A stretch of 64,000 nucleotides of DNA, taken from Sphingobacterium deserti. GTDB lineage: Bacteria; Bacteroidota; Bacteroidia; Sphingobacteriales; Sphingobacteriaceae. Every line of letters starts with the position of its first letter. The first letter of the stretch is position 1. Shown in pieces: positions 55,242 through 64,000 of the stretch. Both the position numbers and the translations under genes were made by a program. The stretch is taken from assembly GCF_000757725.1 (NCBI RefSeq), contig NZ_JJMU01000032.1:1-64000 (forward strand). The letters are read 5' to 3'. The notes under the pieces are model-generated. The model ran no database searches. It was not told where the DNA came from and saw only the letters and a program-made list of their open reading frames with translations.

Positions 55242-55943
55242 ATGAACATACCAATCAAAAAGATAATGAGCATATTAGCGTATTTTTTACTCGGATTTAT
55301 TCTTTTTGGGTTGCTTTATTTCGTGGCAGACTTCGTGCTATCCCGTATTCCGGCGACGCGAGCACCTATAGCGTATGCTCAAAATGGTGTGCAAGTCTTT
55401 CTGTTATCTAATGGCGTTCATACGGATATTGTCTTACCGGTTCAACATAAAGAAATGAATTGGAGTAAAGTCTTTCCGTACGCAAACACGATAGGACGTG
55501 ACACCACGCAAAACTGGATAGCAATAGGATGGGGTGACAAAGGTTTTTACTTAAATACGCCTGAATGGAAAGACTTGAAGCTGAAAACAGCTTTAGTAGC
55601 GGGGCTCGGTATTGGCGAAACCGCGCTACATGTAACCTATTATAAGGAGTTGTATGAAAATGAGCATTGTCGACCGACGAAAATTACCGAAGCGCAATAT
55701 CAACGCTTGATAGATTATGTTATGGAAAGCATCGAAAAAGATTCCTTAGGCCGGTCTATTCTTATTGATACAGATGCGCAATATAATGACCATGATGCCT
55801 TTTACGAAGCAATAGGTGCATACAGTTTGCTTTTTTCTTGCAATACTTGGACGAACGATGCATTGCGGTATGCGAATATGCCCGCCGGAATATGGACGGT
55901 TTTTGACAGAGGGATATTACGGCATTATCCGCAGGGAGGATAA
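55242..55943 (+). CDS. DUF2459 (TIGR02117) family membrane-anchored protein
   Basis: 233 aa. One N-terminal membrane segment (about 9-33) and a periplasmic or outer-facing domain with QVFLLSNGVHTDIVLPV, IAIGWGDKGFYLNTPEW and LFSCNTWTNDALRYANM. These are landmarks of the TIGR02117/DUF2459 family, whose conserved Cys and His suggest a cysteine-hydrolase-like fold, but no activity is established. The ATG at 55242 is preferred over a TTG six bases upstream. Convergent with dnaK through a shared terminator. Confidence 0.85.
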   Translation: MNIPIKKIMSILAYFLLGFILFGLLYFVADFVLSRIPATRAPIAYAQNGVQVFLLSNGVHTDIVLPVQHKEMNWSKVFPYANTIGRDTTQNWIAIGWGDKGFYLNTPEWKDLKLKTALVAGLGIGETALHVTYYKELYENEHCRPTKITEAQYQRLIDYVMESIEKDSLGRSILIDTDAQYNDHDAFYEAIGAYSLLFSCNTWTNDALRYANMPAGIWTVFDRGILRHYPQGG

Positions 55944-55955
55944 TCTTTAAAATAG

Positions 55956-55991
55956 AAAAGCCCGAAGTCGACAATAGACTTCGGGCTTTTT
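55956..55991. terminator. Bidirectional terminator between the DUF2459 gene and dnaK
   Basis: AAAAGCCCGAAGTC and GACTTCGGGCTTTT pair perfectly across GACAATA, with A/T runs on both flanks. Confidence 0.93.
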
Positions 55992-56011
55992 CTTATAGCT
56001 TATGTTCAGCT

Positions 56012-57919
56012 TTATTTGACCTCTTCGAATTCAACATCCTGAACATCATCACCGCCTTGTTTGCCATCTTGAGGTTGGCCGGCATCACCCTGAGGTTGTT
56101 GTGCTCCGCCTTGTTGTGAGGCAGCATACATCTCTTCAGATGCCGCGTTCCAAGCGTTTTGTAATTCAGCAGATGCTGTATCGATATCTGCAAAATTGCG
56201 AGCAGCATAAGCAGCTTTTAATTTTTCTAAGCCAGCTTCGATAGGCGCCTTCTTATCTGCAGATATTTTATCGCCGTATTCTTTTAATTGTTTTTCCGTA
56301 GAGAATACAAGTGCGTCAGCCGCGTTGATTTTATCTGCTTCTTCTTTGACTTTTTTGTCAGCTTCGGCATTTGCTTCAGCTTCTTGTTTCATCTTTTGGA
56401 TTTCTTCGTCAGATAGACCTGATGAAGCTTCGATACGGATATTTTGCTCTTTACCAGTCGCTTTATCTTTCGCAGAAACTTTGATGATACCGTTGGCATC
56501 AATATCAAACGTTACTTCAATCTGAGGCACGCCACGAGGAGCTGCAGGAATTCCATCTAAGTGGAAACGACCAATGGTACGGTTTTGCGAAGCCATAGGG
56601 CGTTCACCTTGAAGAATATGAATTTCTACAGAAGGCTGACTATCAGATGCTGTTGAAAATACTTCTGATTTTTTTGTTGGGATCGTTGTATTGGATTCGA
56701 TTAGTTTCGTCATTACACCACCCATTGTTTCAATCCCTAATGATAATGGCGTAACGTCTAATAGCAATACATCTTTTACTTCACCTGTCAATACACCACC
56801 TTGAATAGCAGCTCCTAATGCAACAACCTCATCAGGGTTAACACCTTTCGAAGGCTCTTTTCCGAAGAAGCTTTTTACCGCCTCAACGATCGCAGGGATA
56901 CGTGTAGAACCACCAACCAATATAATTTCATCAATATCTGAAGTGGAGTAACCTGCGTTTTTCAATGCAGATTTACAAGGATCGATCGTACGTTTGATCA
57001 AATCAGCAGCTAGTGACTCAAATTTAGCACGAGACAACGAACGAACCAAGTGCTTAGGTCCTGTTGCGTCAGCCGTGATATAAGGAAGGTTAATTTCTGT
57101 TGAAGTTGTGCTTGATAATTCAATTTTCGCTTTCTCAGCAGCTTCCTTCAAACGTTGCAAAGCCATCGCATCTTTCTTCAAATCGAAATTGCCATTCTCG
57201 TTTGCAAATTCTTCAGCTAACCAGTTGATGATTACGTTATCAAAGTCATCACCACCTAAGTGTGTATCACCGTCGGTAGATTTTACTTCAAATACGCCAT
57301 CGCCTAATTCAAGAACAGAAACGTCATGTGTACCACCACCACAGTCGAACACAACGATTTTCATGTCTTTGTGTGCCTTATCAAGACCGTAGGCTAACGC
57401 TGCAGCTGTAGGTTCGTTGATAATACGCTTTACATTCAAACCTGCAATTTCTCCCGCCTCTTTCGTAGCCTGACGCTGCGCATCATTAAAATATGCAGGC
57501 ACAGTGATAACCGCTTCCGTAACTTCTTGACCCAAGAAATCTTCAGCAGTTTTCTTCATTTTTTGAAGGATCATAGCTGATACTTCTTGCGGCGTATATT
57601 TACGGTCGTCAATTTCCACACGAGGTGTGTTGTTATCTCCTTTGACAACATTGTAAGGAACTTGTTGTGATTCTTTAACAGATTCATCGTAAGATAAACC
57701 CATGAAACGTTTGATAGAATAAACTGTTTTATGCGGATTTGTAATCGCCTGACGTTTCGCAGGATCACCTACTTTACGCTCACCTCCCTCAACAAAAGCC
57801 ACAATAGAAGGTGTTGTACGTTTTCCTTCATTGTTCGCAATAACTACGGGCTCGTTACCTTCCATCACAGCAACACAGGAGTTCGTAGTACCTAAGTCGA
57901 TTCCTATAATTTTTGACAT
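56012..57919 (-). CDS. dnaK: Molecular chaperone DnaK
   Basis: Hsp70 chaperone, 635 aa, the normal length. ATPase start [18 protein letters not shown], then the second phosphate loop [20 protein letters not shown] and the adenosine motif [17 protein letters not shown]. Substrate-binding domain blocks [18 protein letters not shown] and QRTIG-like [14 protein letters not shown]. The tail is Gln/Gly-rich and ends [11 protein letters not shown]. No grpE or dnaJ is adjacent in the window. Upstream, a sigma-54-like element (57963-57980) is the best promoter candidate. Confidence 0.98.
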   Translation of the reverse strand: MSKIIGIDLGTTNSCVAVMEGNEPVVIANNEGKRTTPSIVAFVEGGERKVGDPAKRQAITNPHKTVYSIKRFMGLSYDESVKESQQVPYNVVKGDNNTPRVEIDDRKYTPQEVSAMILQKMKKTAEDFLGQEVTEAVITVPAYFNDAQRQATKEAGEIAGLNVKRIINEPTAAALAYGLDKAHKDMKIVVFDCGGGTHDVSVLELGDGVFEVKSTDGDTHLGGDDFDNVIINWLAEEFANENGNFDLKKDAMALQRLKEAAEKAKIELSSTTSTEINLPYITADATGPKHLVRSLSRAKFESLAADLIKRTIDPCKSALKNAGYSTSDIDEIILVGGSTRIPAIVEAVKSFFGKEPSKGVNPDEVVALGAAIQGGVLTGEVKDVLLLDVTPLSLGIETMGGVMTKLIESNTTIPTKKSEVFSTASDSQPSVEIHILQGERPMASQNRTIGRFHLDGIPAAPRGVPQIEVTFDIDANGIIKVSAKDKATGKEQNIRIEASSGLSDEEIQKMKQEAEANAEADKKVKEEADKINAADALVFSTEKQLKEYGDKISADKKAPIEAGLEKLKAAYAARNFADIDTASAELQNAWNAASEEMYAASQQGGAQQPQGDAGQPQDGKQGGDDVQDVEFEEVK

Positions 57920-57962
57920 ATCTTGATTTTTATTATTTACAAAATTTAACTTGCTATCTTCT

Positions 57963-57980
57963 TATCAACAGCTATGCCAA
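57963..57980 (-). promoter_or_regulatory. Possible sigma-54-like promoter of dnaK
   Basis: Minus strand reads TTGGCATA-GCTG-TTGATA, matching TTGGCAcg-N4-TTGCa except that the invariant GC of the -12 box is GA. It would start the transcript about 30 nt before the ATG. Further upstream (58035-58047) TGACAGTTTGGCA could be a regulator site. No TAnnTTTG box was found in this region. Confidence 0.3.
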
Positions 57981-58142
57981 CCTTCAAATCGTCATTAAAA
58001 CGTAATTTATGTCGTTTTTTATCCTCCCCCCTTCTGCCAAACTGTCATTTTCGTTAACAGCTCGTCATAACTAAGCCTGTTTTTTCCCGCCTTTTCCATT
58101 AGCAAGATTTAATTACTAAATTCGTGCTGTAACACACATGAC

Positions 58143-58694
58143 ATGACTTTCCTGGAATACTTAGATTATTTCGAACAGATTCTCGAATCTCCGCAAGACT
58201 TTGAGCCTTATGGTGATCAAGAATATTTCAATTATACGAAGCTTAATTGGTCTCGTATGAACCGTTGGCTGAAACGATTTGAACCAAATGACGTGATGAA
58301 GAACCTTATTGCGTCGATCACCGAGCACCAACATTGGATCGTGATTACCGAACCTTGGTGTGGTGATGCTGCGCACGCTGTAGCACAGTTGTATCAGATG
58401 GTTAAAAATAATCCGAACATAGATTTCGAAATTCAATTGCGCGATGCTGCTCCCTTTTTAATTGATGACTACCTGACGGATGGCGGAAAATCTATTCCCA
58501 AATTAATTATACGCAATGATGTGGGGCATGATAAAGTGATTTGGGGACCTCGCCCACATGCTCTACAGGCCATCTTCTCCAGCATGAAGGCAGAGGGGGC
58601 CACCTTTGAGCAAATCAAAGAGACTATGCAAAAGTGGTACAATGAAGATAAAGGTGAAGAAATTCAGCGTGAATTAATCAATTTATTAAGCTAA
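58143..58694 (+). CDS. Thioredoxin-fold protein (Thioredoxin_9-like)
   Basis: 183 aa, cytosolic by lack of signal. Thioredoxin-fold segment HWIVITEPWCGDAAHAV, in which the expected CxxC is C-G-D-A (C73 present, A76 in place of the second Cys), then the cis-Pro region SIPKLIIRNDVGHDKVIWGP. A single-Cys site suggests it is not a normal disulfide reductase; family members annotated as thioredoxin-like often show this. An upstream ATG at 58138 is out of frame. Lies divergent from dnaK with a 223-bp gap, which is suggestive but not proof of a stress role. Confidence 0.8.
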   Translation: MTFLEYLDYFEQILESPQDFEPYGDQEYFNYTKLNWSRMNRWLKRFEPNDVMKNLIASITEHQHWIVITEPWCGDAAHAVAQLYQMVKNNPNIDFEIQLRDAAPFLIDDYLTDGGKSIPKLIIRNDVGHDKVIWGPRPHALQAIFSSMKAEGATFEQIKETMQKWYNEDKGEEIQRELINLLS

Positions 58695-58725
58695 CGGCTA
58701 TCCGTTCGGCTTTACTACAAAAGAG

Positions 58726-58756
58726 AAAAACGTTCGGCAATTTGCTGAACGTTTTT
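58726..58756 (+). terminator. Terminator after the thioredoxin-fold gene
   Basis: CGTTCGGC pairs with GCTGAACG (one wobble), flanked by AAAAA and TTTTT, with a 5-nt loop. Confidence 0.85.
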
Positions 58757-58825
58757 GCTTGTTATCCGTTTGAAATAGCAAGTTTCACATATAATAGTTA
58801 GTTTAGCCTTCAAAATATCCAGCGA

Positions 58826-59188
58826 ATGAATATCGAACAACTACGCGAATACTGCATAGGGCTGAAAGGCGTAACGGAGGAGTTACCTTTCGGCCCAGAT
58901 ACCCTCGTATTTAAGGTTGGCGGTAAAGTTTTTTTATTGGTGGGTTTAGATCAGGTCAATCAGCTTGCATTTAATGTGAAATGTGACCCGGACCGCGCAA
59001 TTGAATTACGCGCTGATTATCCCAATACTGTGCTGCCCGGCTATCACATGAATAAAAAGCATTGGAACACGGTACATGGTAATCAAGATTTGTCCGATGT
59101 AGCACTAGTGGAATTAATCGACCATAGTTATGATCTGGTGTTTAAGTCTTTAACCAAATCTTTGAAAGATCAATTATCGGCAATGTAA
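58826..59188 (+). CDS. MmcQ/YjbR family DNA-binding-like protein
   Basis: 120 aa. Family blocks: CIGLKGVTEELPFGPDTLVF, then KVGGKVFLLVGLDQVNQLAF, NVKCDPDRAIELRADYP and GYHMNKKHWNTVHGN. The YjbR/MmcQ fold (DUF419) resembles DNA-binding domains but its biological role is not settled. Small single gene, no signal peptide, convergent with the GLPGLI gene. Confidence 0.93.
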   Translation: MNIEQLREYCIGLKGVTEELPFGPDTLVFKVGGKVFLLVGLDQVNQLAFNVKCDPDRAIELRADYPNTVLPGYHMNKKHWNTVHGNQDLSDVALVELIDHSYDLVFKSLTKSLKDQLSAM

Positions 59189-59257
59189 TGATGCCGTATA
59201 GAACGAAAGAGCATACCAAACCATTTAAAATTTAGGAACGGCTTGCGCTTTTGGTCA

Positions 59258-60118
59258 TCAGTAAATTAGATTTTCAAGCAGGTTTCTTTTGATCTGATTG
59301 CGATTATTCCCACCGCCATAAAAGCGATTTTTTCCTAAGGATTCGAATAGCTCTTGCATATTCATTTCTTTCGCCTTCTTATCTTTCCAGTCTTGCGGGA
59401 CGTTATCTGTCAGGAAGTCGACTTTTTGTGCCCAGTAATTGATGTGCATTTCGGGTATAGCAAGTCCGAGGATCATACCAGGCAATCCATGTACAAGTGC
59501 GGGGCCGCCAGATACAGGGATTTGGTCTGTATAGAACGCTACGATATAAAGGGAGTCCGGCGTGGCCCCGTTCACCCGTCTGCATTCATAGCCTGCTATC
59601 TCGCGGTATTCATCCGTAAAGCGCCATGTTATTTGCTGAAGTGAGTCCTCTAAAAGATACTTCTCATCAAGTTCCATCTGGAGTAAAGAACTGCCTTTTG
59701 CTAGATTTTGATGAAAAATCTTGTCAGGAGATCCACCTCGCATAGCAGACCGTCCCATTCGTTCTGGGCGTCCGTTGCTTGGTCTTCGTCCTCCTCGCGA
59801 TTGCCCGCGTGACGGAGTTGATGTGGTTGCTGCGGTTTCTTCCTCGACTGCACTCATCAACGTTGTTGTTTCATCAAATTGCAGCATAAAAAACGATGAG
59901 TTTTTTTCTGGGATATCGTTCACGTTACTATTATAGCGCATCATCATGCCTCGATTTTCGCCGCTGGCTTTGTTAGACATTTCGCGTATACGCGCACGAA
60001 GGTATACTTCCCTTTCAAAACGTATTTTACCTTTCGTCGGGAAGTAAGCATTTTGCGCATATAGCCCGCTAAGTAGGCTGCAAACGAGTGTAATAGAGGT
60101 GAAGACGATTTTAATCAT
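59258..60118 (-). CDS. GLPGLI family protein
   Basis: 286 aa, exported (signal peptide MIKIVFTSITLVCSLLSGLY, AQ). Carries the family signature GLPGMILGL in ALVHGLPGMILGLAIPEMHI, preceded by AGYECRRVNG and a YIVAFYTDQIP segment; a basic, Arg/Gly-rich patch (SRGGRRPSNGRPERMGRS) sits in the middle. GLPGLI proteins are a Bacteroidota family of unknown function often encoded next to a TonB-receptor-like barrel, as here. Its ATG overlaps the stop of the receptor gene by 8 bp, so the two are translationally coupled. Confidence 0.93.
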   Translation of the reverse strand: MIKIVFTSITLVCSLLSGLYAQNAYFPTKGKIRFEREVYLRARIREMSNKASGENRGMMMRYNSNVNDIPEKNSSFFMLQFDETTTLMSAVEEETAATTSTPSRGQSRGGRRPSNGRPERMGRSAMRGGSPDKIFHQNLAKGSSLLQMELDEKYLLEDSLQQITWRFTDEYREIAGYECRRVNGATPDSLYIVAFYTDQIPVSGGPALVHGLPGMILGLAIPEMHINYWAQKVDFLTDNVPQDWKDKKAKEMNMQELFESLGKNRFYGGGNNRNQIKRNLLENLIY

Positions 60119-62789
60119 TTTTCTTGCCTAAGTTTTTGTTGAAATCCCATTTCAATCCGACCATAAAATACTGCGACAACGTTTGCTGCTGCGACTCGGA
60201 GAAGCTACTATTGCCGACGGTTCGATTGATATTATTAAAGCTATCGAAAATATCAAACGCTTTTATGCTGACGAGTAGCGCCTCGCTTGCTAGTAATTTT
60301 CGGGTAAGCTCTAGGTTCATGTAGAATTGTTGGATCGGTTGTGGGAATACTTTTGTCTTCCCCGTGTAGCTGTAAAAAATCACCTGCGTTAAGCTAAATT
60401 TAAAGGGCAGGAAGAACTTAAGATCTGCATTGGTCGATGATCGAAATGCAGTGTTATCAAACTCCCGTTGTATCGAATTTGCTTCCCTATTTAAACCAAA
60501 GCTTAGGTTGACATTGAAATCCACATTTTTAGAACTTTGTTTGTTAGCGTTGATGCCCGTATTTGCATTTGCCGTATTATTTCGGTTTAGATCACCGTTT
60601 ATAAATTGGTAGTTGTTATCGTAAGAAAAGGATGCAAACGGGCCAAATTGTACGAGACCACGGAGGATTGGTTTACCGTAGTTAATATTCACCCGAGCAT
60701 TCCAATTGCTATTATCCTGAATGTTTACGTAAGTAGCAGTCGTGCGCCCCAGCGAATCAATTATAGACTTATTGACGATAGCACTGTTGACGATGTTTGC
60801 ATTAGCGTTAATATTTAACGAGGAAGCCTTTAACAGACTAAATTTACTAAAATTTAGATTGATTGTGTTATTCACTTCTCTTTTCAGATCTGGATTACCT
60901 AACTGCCGATAGAGATCGTTGGTTGGCGGTTGTAAAGGTTGCAGCTGTGCGAAACTTGGCACATTAGTGTTATTTTGATAGCCTAGCGTTAGATTTTGGC
61001 TGTTACTAATTCGATAAGAAACATTCGCTTGAAGATTGTTCTGCCAGAAGTTACGGTTTAACGCAATTTGCCGATAGCTGTCTGTAAGTTCTTGGTATCT
61101 ATAGACTGTTTTACTGGACAGATTTATATTGATCTTTTCGAGATTGTAGTTCAAGTTGATGTCCAGTCCATTGTTCCGAGCCAGGCTTTGCTGATCTTGC
61201 GAATAAAGTGTGTCAAGAATTGGCTCTTGTCCGTCAGGCATATTATTAAAAGCATTGACTAATCCGGATTGTTTAGCGGTATTGAAAGAATAGCCAAAGG
61301 TAAGATAGAGGTCTTTGGTCAGTGGTTCATTGATGTTTAACGATGCACTGATCCTGTTATTTTTGTTTTCCGTAATCCGTGTCTGATCAATAATTACGGA
61401 ACGATCATATTGCCCTAAGCTATCATAATAATTGGTTATTTCATCAATTAGGTTTGTGCCTTTTGTGTTATCGATGTTGGTATTGAGGTGCACATTCATG
61501 CTGCGCCCGGAGTTGTTAAGTCGTCTGCGGTAGTCTAAACGTAGGTCCATACCATCTTTATCAGATTGGCGGCTGTTATCTCTATCGAAATCATTTGCTT
61601 TTCTGTTTTCATTTCTGAAGGTTTCGCTGTTCGATGTGTTGGAAGAGCTAGCTATTCCTTTGCTTCCATTCAACTGGATATTAAGATTGCTCACAGAGTC
61701 TAACTTGTATTTAACCTGGGCGCGTAATATGTTGTTTTTATTATCCGATAGGGAGCGTTCTTCCTGTGTAGTTTCTTGTGTGATACCATTATTCAGCACC
61801 CTCTTGTTATAACTGCTAGACTCGTTTGCTAGACTGTTGTTATTAAAATTGTAATTCGAAGTGAGGTGAAGCTTTCGCTGTAAAAAATTGTTTTCGTAAT
61901 TCACGCCGGCACTCTTATAGCTGGGTTCTCCGATGATCTGATTGTTCATTCGGATTCTGCTGGCGTCCCCCGAGCTTCCCATATTGTTCCAACTTCCCGT
62001 TATTCCGATGCGTTCTGTTTGATCAAATTTTGCAGAAAACAGATTGGCGTCGAAAAGCCCCTGCGTCCCAATACTGGCATTTGCATTCCCAAATATTCCT
62101 TTTCTAGCTTCTTCTTTTAGTACCACATTAACCGTTTGTAGGCGCACACCATCATCAATACCTGTCAGTTCCGCTTCTTCAGACTTTCGTTCATAAACCT
62201 GAACCTTGTCGATGGCATCCGCCCGGACATTACGGATAGCAATTTTTGGGTCATAGCCAAAAAACTCCTCGCCGTCTATCAGGACTCTAGAAACTGTTTT
62301 TCCTTGTGCCGTTATTTCGCCGGATGCAGATACGGTAAGTCCGGGTAGGCGCCGCAGTAGATCCTCCAACTTGGCATTTTTTTCCGTTTCGAAGCTTCCG
62401 GCATCATATTCTATCGTATCGCCTTTGATCTTGATGGGTATTTTTTGGTTGATCACAACTTCTTCCAATAGATTGGATTGTGAACTTATTTTGATACTAT
62501 CCAACACGATCGGTTTTTTATCAACAACCAATTCTCGGCTGAAAATTTCAAATTTTGGATAGGTAGCGATCAGGATGTAATGTCCTTTCGCGACTTTACT
62601 AAATTGAAATGCCCCTTTGTCATCAGCACGCGTGAAATAGCGCATGATAGAATCTGTGTCTAATAAAACGATAGAGGCGTTTGTCAAAAGGGCATTATCC
62701 GATTGATCAACCACTACGCCTTCAACACGCTGTTGAGCAAATAATTGGTGTACAAGAAAAAATGAAAATAAAAGAATAACTCTTTTCAT
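60111..62789 (-). CDS. TonB-dependent receptor-like outer membrane beta-barrel protein
   Basis: 892 aa. Signal peptide to about 19 (MKRVILLFSFFLVHQLFAQ), carboxypeptidase-regulatory-like domain about 22-100, short plug with DTIEYDAGSFETEKNAKLED, then LLRRLPGLTVSASGEITAQG and VSRVLIDGEEFFGYDPKIA, and an Asn-rich barrel. It belongs to the outer-membrane-barrel receptors without a SusD partner that pair with GLPGLI proteins. Cargo unknown; the low complexity of the barrel (many Asn and Ser) is common in the class. The GLPGLI gene overlaps its end. Confidence 0.88.
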   Translation of the reverse strand: MKRVILLFSFFLVHQLFAQQRVEGVVVDQSDNALLTNASIVLLDTDSIMRYFTRADDKGAFQFSKVAKGHYILIATYPKFEIFSRELVVDKKPIVLDSIKISSQSNLLEEVVINQKIPIKIKGDTIEYDAGSFETEKNAKLEDLLRRLPGLTVSASGEITAQGKTVSRVLIDGEEFFGYDPKIAIRNVRADAIDKVQVYERKSEEAELTGIDDGVRLQTVNVVLKEEARKGIFGNANASIGTQGLFDANLFSAKFDQTERIGITGSWNNMGSSGDASRIRMNNQIIGEPSYKSAGVNYENNFLQRKLHLTSNYNFNNNSLANESSSYNKRVLNNGITQETTQEERSLSDNKNNILRAQVKYKLDSVSNLNIQLNGSKGIASSSNTSNSETFRNENRKANDFDRDNSRQSDKDGMDLRLDYRRRLNNSGRSMNVHLNTNIDNTKGTNLIDEITNYYDSLGQYDRSVIIDQTRITENKNNRISASLNINEPLTKDLYLTFGYSFNTAKQSGLVNAFNNMPDGQEPILDTLYSQDQQSLARNNGLDINLNYNLEKININLSSKTVYRYQELTDSYRQIALNRNFWQNNLQANVSYRISNSQNLTLGYQNNTNVPSFAQLQPLQPPTNDLYRQLGNPDLKREVNNTINLNFSKFSLLKASSLNINANANIVNSAIVNKSIIDSLGRTTATYVNIQDNSNWNARVNINYGKPILRGLVQFGPFASFSYDNNYQFINGDLNRNNTANANTGINANKQSSKNVDFNVNLSFGLNREANSIQREFDNTAFRSSTNADLKFFLPFKFSLTQVIFYSYTGKTKVFPQPIQQFYMNLELTRKLLASEALLVSIKAFDIFDSFNNINRTVGNSSFSESQQQTLSQYFMVGLKWDFNKNLGKKND

Positions 62790-62881
62790 GATAAATGCTA
62801 GCTGAGCAAAGAAAAGAAGAAATAGGGTAAATGAACGTTAAAATTCTGTTTGTAATTAATTTGATACAGGGTTTTAAAAAT

Positions 62882-62913
62882 AAAAAAGCGGCGCCTCGAA
62901 TGTCGGGCGCCGC
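62882..62913 (-). terminator. Terminator of pyk
   Basis: GCGGCGCC (62888-62895) pairs with GGCGCCGC (62906-62913). On the minus strand six T follow. It lies 29 bp past the pyk stop. Confidence 0.9.
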
Positions 62914-62941
62914 TCTTATTATTGATAGCTGTAGATCGTAA

Positions 62942-64000
62942 TTATTTCACTTCCGAAACACGAATTGTATTCGTTCTTCCTTTTTCATGAAGAGGAGTTG
63001 ATGAGGTATTTATTACGATTTGTCCGGAAGTAACCAAGTTGTTTTCCTTCAATAATCGATTCACGTCTTGGATAGTACCATCAGTGCTCTCAAATTTCTC
63101 GTAGATAAATACACGGACACCCCATACAAGGCTCAAAAGATTTAATAAATTTTTGTTGCCGGTGAAAACGTAGATATCTGCATTTGGACGGTAGCTGGAA
63201 ATTTCAAAAGCCGTATAGCCAGATGATGTCATTACAGCAATAGCGGATGCTTCCGTATGTGCCGCCAAGTGAATAGAAGATCCGCAGATGGCATCTGGAA
63301 TTCTTGTTTTCGTCTCGTGGACACTTTCTTTGCTGCTGTAATAAGGATAGGATGTTTGTTCTACGTGGGTAATGATTTTCGCCATCGTCTCGATAACGAT
63401 TTCTGGGAACTCACCTACGGAGGTTTCACCGCTTAACATTACAGCGTCCGCACCATCCAGTACCGAGTTGGCTACGTCATTTACTTCCGCACGCGTAGGG
63501 CGAGGAGTTGTAATCATGCTTTCCAACATTTGCGTAGCGATAATCACAGGTTTTGAAAGGTCACGACATTTCTGAACAATCACTTTTTGCAAACCTGGAA
63601 CTTCTTCCATCGGCATTTCCACCCCTAAGTCGCCACGCGCCACCATAACAGCATCTGTAGCTTCAATGATAGCGTCGATGTTGTCGATAGCTTCTGGCTT
63701 CTCTACCTTCGCGATTACTAATGCGTGGCTTCCTTTTGCTTTGATAATCTCTTTACATTGATAGATATCTTCTGCCGAGCGTACGAAAGACATCGCAATC
63801 CAATCTGCACCATTATCAAGTGCAAAGTTTAGATTGTCCAAGTCCTCTTCCGTAAGCGATGGGATGGACACTTTTGTATTCGGAAGGTTTACACCTTTCC
63901 GCGATGTCAATACGCCGCCATGAACTACCTCACATTTTACGGTATCTTTGTGGTTTGTGTTTAATACGCGTAACTGTAATTTTCCATCATCTAAAAGAAT
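62942..64000 (-). CDS. pyk: Pyruvate kinase, cut by the window edge
   Basis: C-terminal 352 residues; the frame is open to the last base and the start lies outside. Glycolysis: PEP + ADP to pyruvate + ATP. Visible blocks: CEVVHGGVLTSRKGVNLPN, then the catalytic VMVARGDLGVEMPMEEVPGL, IVQKCRDLSKPVIIATQMLE, and NSVLDGADAVMLSGETSVGE. The C-terminal domain (TRIPDAICGSSIHLAAHTEA) is complete and ends TNTIRVSEVK. An in-frame ATG at 63910 is internal, not the start. A strong terminator follows. Confidence 0.97.
   Translation of the reverse strand: MLLDDGKLQLRVLNTNHKDTVKCEVVHGGVLTSRKGVNLPNTKVSIPSLTEEDLDNLNFALDNGADWIAMSFVRSAEDIYQCKEIIKAKGSHALVIAKVEKPEAIDNIDAIIEATDAVMVARGDLGVEMPMEEVPGLQKVIVQKCRDLSKPVIIATQMLESMITTPRPTRAEVNDVANSVLDGADAVMLSGETSVGEFPEIVIETMAKIITHVEQTSYPYYSSKESVHETKTRIPDAICGSSIHLAAHTEASAIAVMTSSGYTAFEISSYRPNADIYVFTGNKNLLNLLSLVWGVRVFIYEKFESTDGTIQDVNRLLKENNLVTSGQIVINTSSTPLHEKGRTNTIRVSEVK

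Overview
The window looks like chromosomal DNA of a Bacteroidota bacterium, most likely Sphingobacteriaceae (Sphingobacterium, Pedobacter or a close relative). The reasons are paired SusC/SusD outer-membrane importers, a FecI-type sigma factor with its FecR anti-sigma factor, a GLPGLI protein, a DUF2723 (GT117) protein, a Mrp protein without the usual CxxC, and promoters of the Bacteroidota form TAnnTTTG. No phage, transposase, CRISPR array, tRNA or rRNA was seen. The last gene, pyruvate kinase, runs off the right edge.

Layout. 1-1.8 kb: dispersed hairpin repeats, then an AT-rich stretch. 1.8-6.6 kb: a SusC/SusD pair. 6.8-8.3 kb: a second repeat cluster that is a direct near-copy of the first, so the pair sits between long direct repeats. 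8.4-13.5 kb: a phosphate-scavenging operon (TonB-dependent receptor, purple-acid-phosphatase-like enzyme, beta-propeller phytase lipoprotein) behind a three-unit, 11-bp-spaced PHO-box-like array and a TAnnTTTG promoter. 13.7-23.6 kb: a sigma/anti-sigma/SusC/SusD/HExxH lipoprotein/DUF4302 lipoprotein operon. 23.7-25.8 kb: small membrane proteins and a secreted GH130-like protein. 25.9-27.0 kb: a third repeat cluster.

27-64 kb is mostly housekeeping: Mrp ATPase, an AsmA-like/GT51 fusion with hpt, an AddAB-like nuclease pair, a secreted LRR-TPR protein, rpsP, rimM, metF behind a SAM riboswitch, a GT117 protein, glnS, a secreted FAD-oxidoreductase-like protein, a SulP transporter with beta-carbonic anhydrase, a HerA/DUF853 ATPase, a sugar nucleotidyltransferase, a DUF2459 protein, dnaK, a thioredoxin-like protein, a YjbR protein, a GLPGLI protein with an outer-membrane barrel receptor, and pyk.

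The least explained features are the dispersed repeats. They carry several hairpins whose stems change on both sides between copies, keeping the pairing, as expected of an element selected for structure. Other points worth checking are the PHO-box architecture of the phytase operon, an apparently leaderless glnS promoter, a sigma-54-like element upstream of dnaK, and a 30-codon lipoprotein gene hidden beside the phytase terminator.
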